DNA of 64,000 nucleotides from Prevotella sp. (GTDB lineage: Bacteria > Bacteroidota > Bacteroidia > Bacteroidales > Bacteroidaceae). The stretch's first letter is position 1, and each line of letters begins with the position of its first letter. Below are positions 62,318-64,000 of this stretch, piece after piece. The stretch covers positions 1 through 64,000 of the forward strand of contig JAFRPY010000087.1 in the NCBI GenBank assembly GCA_017428925.1, in the 5' to 3' direction. The position numbers and the translations under genes were made by a program. Under the pieces are notes generated by a model, which worked only from the letters and a program-made list of their open reading frames with translations, did no database searches and had not been told where the DNA came from.

Positions 62318-62371
62318 CCGTTGCCTAGTGAAATATTTTCAGAATTAGCGCTGCAAATCAAATAATTATTG

Positions 62372-62379
62372 TATCTTTG
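62372..62379 (+). promoter_or_regulatory. Putative -7 element of the DUF362 gene
   Basis: TATCTTTG followed by CAGC is an exact consensus match, 28 bases before the ATG at 62408. Confidence 0.55.
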
Positions 62380-62407
62380 CAGCAAACTTAAAAATCTACC
62401 CCACAAT

Positions 62408-63466
62408 ATGAAAAGAAATATTGTCATCATTTTATTCAGCTTTTTTATCAGCGGTGTCATGACAGCCCAGCCACAAAAGCCGGCGGCTGGCACCGACGGA
62501 AACAAGTATGTGCCCTACGAGCAGCGCACCGGCAACGAGTCGGTGGTGTATTTCACCCGCAGTCTATCGGCCGAAGGACTCATCAAGGCCTACGAGCAGG
62601 TGAACGAGAAGATGGCCGGCCACGTGGCCGTGAAACTGCATACCGGCGAAAAGAACGGTCCGAACATCATCCCGCGCGAATGGGTAAAGGCGTTGATGCA
62701 GAAAGACCTGCCCGGGGCAAACATCATCGAGACGAACACCTACTATGAGGGCGACCGCTACACCACTCCGAAGCACCGCCAGACGCTGCAGGTGAACGGC
62801 TGGACGTTCTGTCCTGTGGATATCATCGACGAGCAGGGCACCACCACGCTGCCCGTGGAAGGCGGAAAATGGTTTAAGAAAATGTCGGTGGGCAGTCATC
62901 TCACCAACTACGACGCCATGCTGGCGCTCACCCATTTCAAAGGTCACACCCAGGGCGGCTTCGGCGGTTCGAACAAGAATATCGGTATAGGCTGTGCCGA
63001 CGGACGCATCGGCAAGGCATGGATTCACACCACGCCGGGACAGCCCAACCAGTGGGACATTGCCGAAGAGGAATTCATGGAGCGCATGACCGAGTCCACC
63101 AAGGCCACCATCGACTATTTCGGCGGCCGCGTGTGCTATGTCAACGTGATGCGCAACATGTCGGTTTCGTGCGACTGTGAAGGAGTGGCTGCCCAGCCTG
63201 TGGTAACGCCCAATGTGGGTATCCTCTCTTCTACCGACATCCTGGCCATCGACCAGGCCTGTGTGGACCTCATCTATGCCATGACGGCCGAGGAACATCG
63301 CGCCATGCTGGAGCGCATCGAGAGTCGTCACGGACTGCGCCAGCTGTCGTATATGAAGGAAATGGGCATGGGCAACAACCGCTATGTGCTCATCGACCTC
63401 GACAATGGCGGCAAGCGCATCACCGCTGCCGAGGCCGTAAAAGGCCTGAAGCCTTTCAAGAAATAG
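62408..63466 (+). CDS. DUF362 domain-containing protein, exported
   Basis: A 352-residue protein with a signal peptide (IVIILFSFFISGVMTAQ) and a DUF362 domain: VAVKLHTGEKNGPNIIPREW, ANIIETNTYYEGDRY, VGSHLTNYDAMLALTHFKGH and a late cysteine-containing SVSCDCEGVAAQ. Some DUF362 proteins bind an iron-sulfur cluster or metals. The function is unknown. It has its own -7 box and does not belong to the efflux operon. Confidence 0.85.
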   Translation: MKRNIVIILFSFFISGVMTAQPQKPAAGTDGNKYVPYEQRTGNESVVYFTRSLSAEGLIKAYEQVNEKMAGHVAVKLHTGEKNGPNIIPREWVKALMQKDLPGANIIETNTYYEGDRYTTPKHRQTLQVNGWTFCPVDIIDEQGTTTLPVEGGKWFKKMSVGSHLTNYDAMLALTHFKGHTQGGFGGSNKNIGIGCADGRIGKAWIHTTPGQPNQWDIAEEEFMERMTESTKATIDYFGGRVCYVNVMRNMSVSCDCEGVAAQPVVTPNVGILSSTDILAIDQACVDLIYAMTAEEHRAMLERIESRHGLRQLSYMKEMGMGNNRYVLIDLDNGGKRITAAEAVKGLKPFKK

Positions 63467-63468
63467 AA

Positions 63469-63500
63469 GCCCACCCCTAACCCCTCCCAAGGGGGAGGGG
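63469..63500 (+). repeat. Family A palindromic repeat (copy A10)
   Basis: GCCCACCCCTAA flank, then CCCCTCCC (63481-63488) and GGGAGGGG (63493-63500). It lies in the gap before the U32 peptidase gene, directly next to copy B9. Confidence 0.85.
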
Positions 63501-63507
63501 AAACAAG

Positions 63508-63538
63508 CCGTCAGGTGTTCTGCGGTCGCACCGCAGAA
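63508..63538 (-). repeat. Family B palindromic repeat (copy B9), inverted
   Basis: Tail CCGTCAGGTG (reverse of CACCTGACGG) at 63508-63517 and stem TTCTGCGGT / ACCGCAGAA at 63518-63538. It lies 27 bases before the U32 peptidase start. Confidence 0.85.
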
Positions 63539-63564
63539 TCCCCACCTGCAAAAAAATAATATTT

Positions 63565-64000
63565 ATGGCAACGATAAAGGATTTTGAGATTATGGCCCCG
63601 GTGGGGTCGAGAGAGTCGTTGGCAGCGGCCTTGCAGGCCGGGGCCGACAGTGTGTATTTCGGCATCGGACAGCTGAATATGCGCTCGCATTCGGCCAACC
63701 ATTTCACCATCGACGACCTGCGCGAGATTGCTGCCACCTGCAACGAAAAGGGCGTGAAGACCTACCTGACGGTGAACACCATCATCTACGGCGAGGACAT
63801 TCCCACCATGCACACGTTTTGCGATGCTGCCCACGAGGCGGGCATCTCGGCGGTGATTGCCTCCGACGTGGCCGTGATGACCTATTGCCGGCAGATAGGG
63901 CAGGAGGTGCATCTCTCCACACAGCTCAACATCTCGAACATCGAGGCGCTGAAGTTCTATGCACAGTTTGCCGATGTGGTGGTGCTGGCCCGCGAGCTGA
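63565..64000 (+). CDS. U32-family peptidase, N-terminal part
   Basis: An open frame from the ATG at 63565 to the window end (at least 145 residues): FEIMAPVGSRESLAAALQAG, ADSVYFGIGQLNMRSHSANH, VKTYLTVNTIIYGEDIP, LSTQLNISNIEALKFYAQFA, VVVLAREL. This matches the U32 peptidase/RlhA-TrhP group, whose members take part in RNA hydroxylation or were described as collagenase-like. The C-terminus is outside the window. Confidence 0.9.
   Translation, partial: MATIKDFEIMAPVGSRESLAAALQAGADSVYFGIGQLNMRSHSANHFTIDDLREIAATCNEKGVKTYLTVNTIIYGEDIPTMHTFCDAAHEAGISAVIASDVAVMTYCRQIGQEVHLSTQLNISNIEALKFYAQFADVVVLAREL

Overview
The window looks like a chromosomal segment from a Bacteroidales bacterium, most likely Prevotellaceae (Prevotella/Segatella-like). 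The reasons are Bacteroidota-type promoters (a TAnnTTTG -7 box, in several cases with a TTTG/CTTG -33 box 19-20 bases upstream), the acpP-fabF-rnc order, HU-like proteins, a ~30-residue 'smalltalk'-type protein, a GH3-family protein, DUF4254 and DUF3108 proteins, and an OMP with a carboxypeptidase-regulatory-like domain. By eye the first 30 kb is clearly more AT-rich than the remainder, which fits an acquired surface-polysaccharide locus. The genus is an inference.

Positions 1-29922 (all minus strand) form one long glycan-assembly locus, read from 29922 down to 1. It starts with a GtrB-like polyprenyl-phosphate glycosyltransferase, a GtrA flippase and a large multi-membrane-span protein. Next come a DegT aminotransferase, three ATP-grasp ligases (one fused to a GNAT domain), a class I aminotransferase, a second divergent DegT-like protein, a NeuD-like acyltransferase, a MaoC-like hydratase and a CitE-like lyase. 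A decayed gene separates these from four GT2 glycosyltransferases in all (counting the one at 23052), a Wzx-type flippase, a polysaccharide pyruvyl transferase, an EpsG-like polymerase and a GT4. The locus ends with a compact acyl-building block: hexapeptide acyltransferase, ACP, KAS III, SDR, KAS III, SDR, split transketolase, second ACP. Together these suggest a polysaccharide carrying both a custom acyl group and amide-linked groups. The chemistry is inferred.

Positions 29923-38218 hold a long leader or intergenic region with repeats, an HU-like protein, a WYL regulator, a YdcF/ElyC-like protein, a structured 128-bp element, a 1035-residue outer-membrane barrel protein, an M15 peptidase, a second HU-like protein and a 30-residue smalltalk protein. 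Positions 38219-47345 (minus) hold nucleotide-sugar genes (epimerase, nucleotidyltransferase, galactokinase, UDP-glucose dehydrogenase), a DUF3108 protein, an Ig-like lipoprotein and a GH3 protein. Positions 47425-50116 (minus) are rnc-fabF-acpP. Positions 50335-52159 (plus) are DUF4254, a GT9 and a rubredoxin. Then come a HAD phosphatase, a C1 cysteine-peptidase lipoprotein, a histidine acid phosphatase, and an AraC regulator divergent from an RND efflux operon (adaptor, permease, TolC). A DUF362 protein and the start of a U32 peptidase close the window.

The most striking unexplained signal is two families of short palindromic repeats outside the AT-rich locus (one copy lies inside it). Both sit between genes and also in frame inside genes. 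Family B has a variable stem with compensatory changes and a near-constant tail CACYTGACGG. Five copies in neighbouring nucleotide-sugar genes share one orientation and one reading frame and encode peptides like SSASPSHGE. Family A (CCCACCCC plus a CCCTCCC/GGGAGGG hairpin) is in frame inside four proteins. A third repeat is a heptamer array inside the signal peptide of the acid phosphatase, where slippage would switch the gene off.
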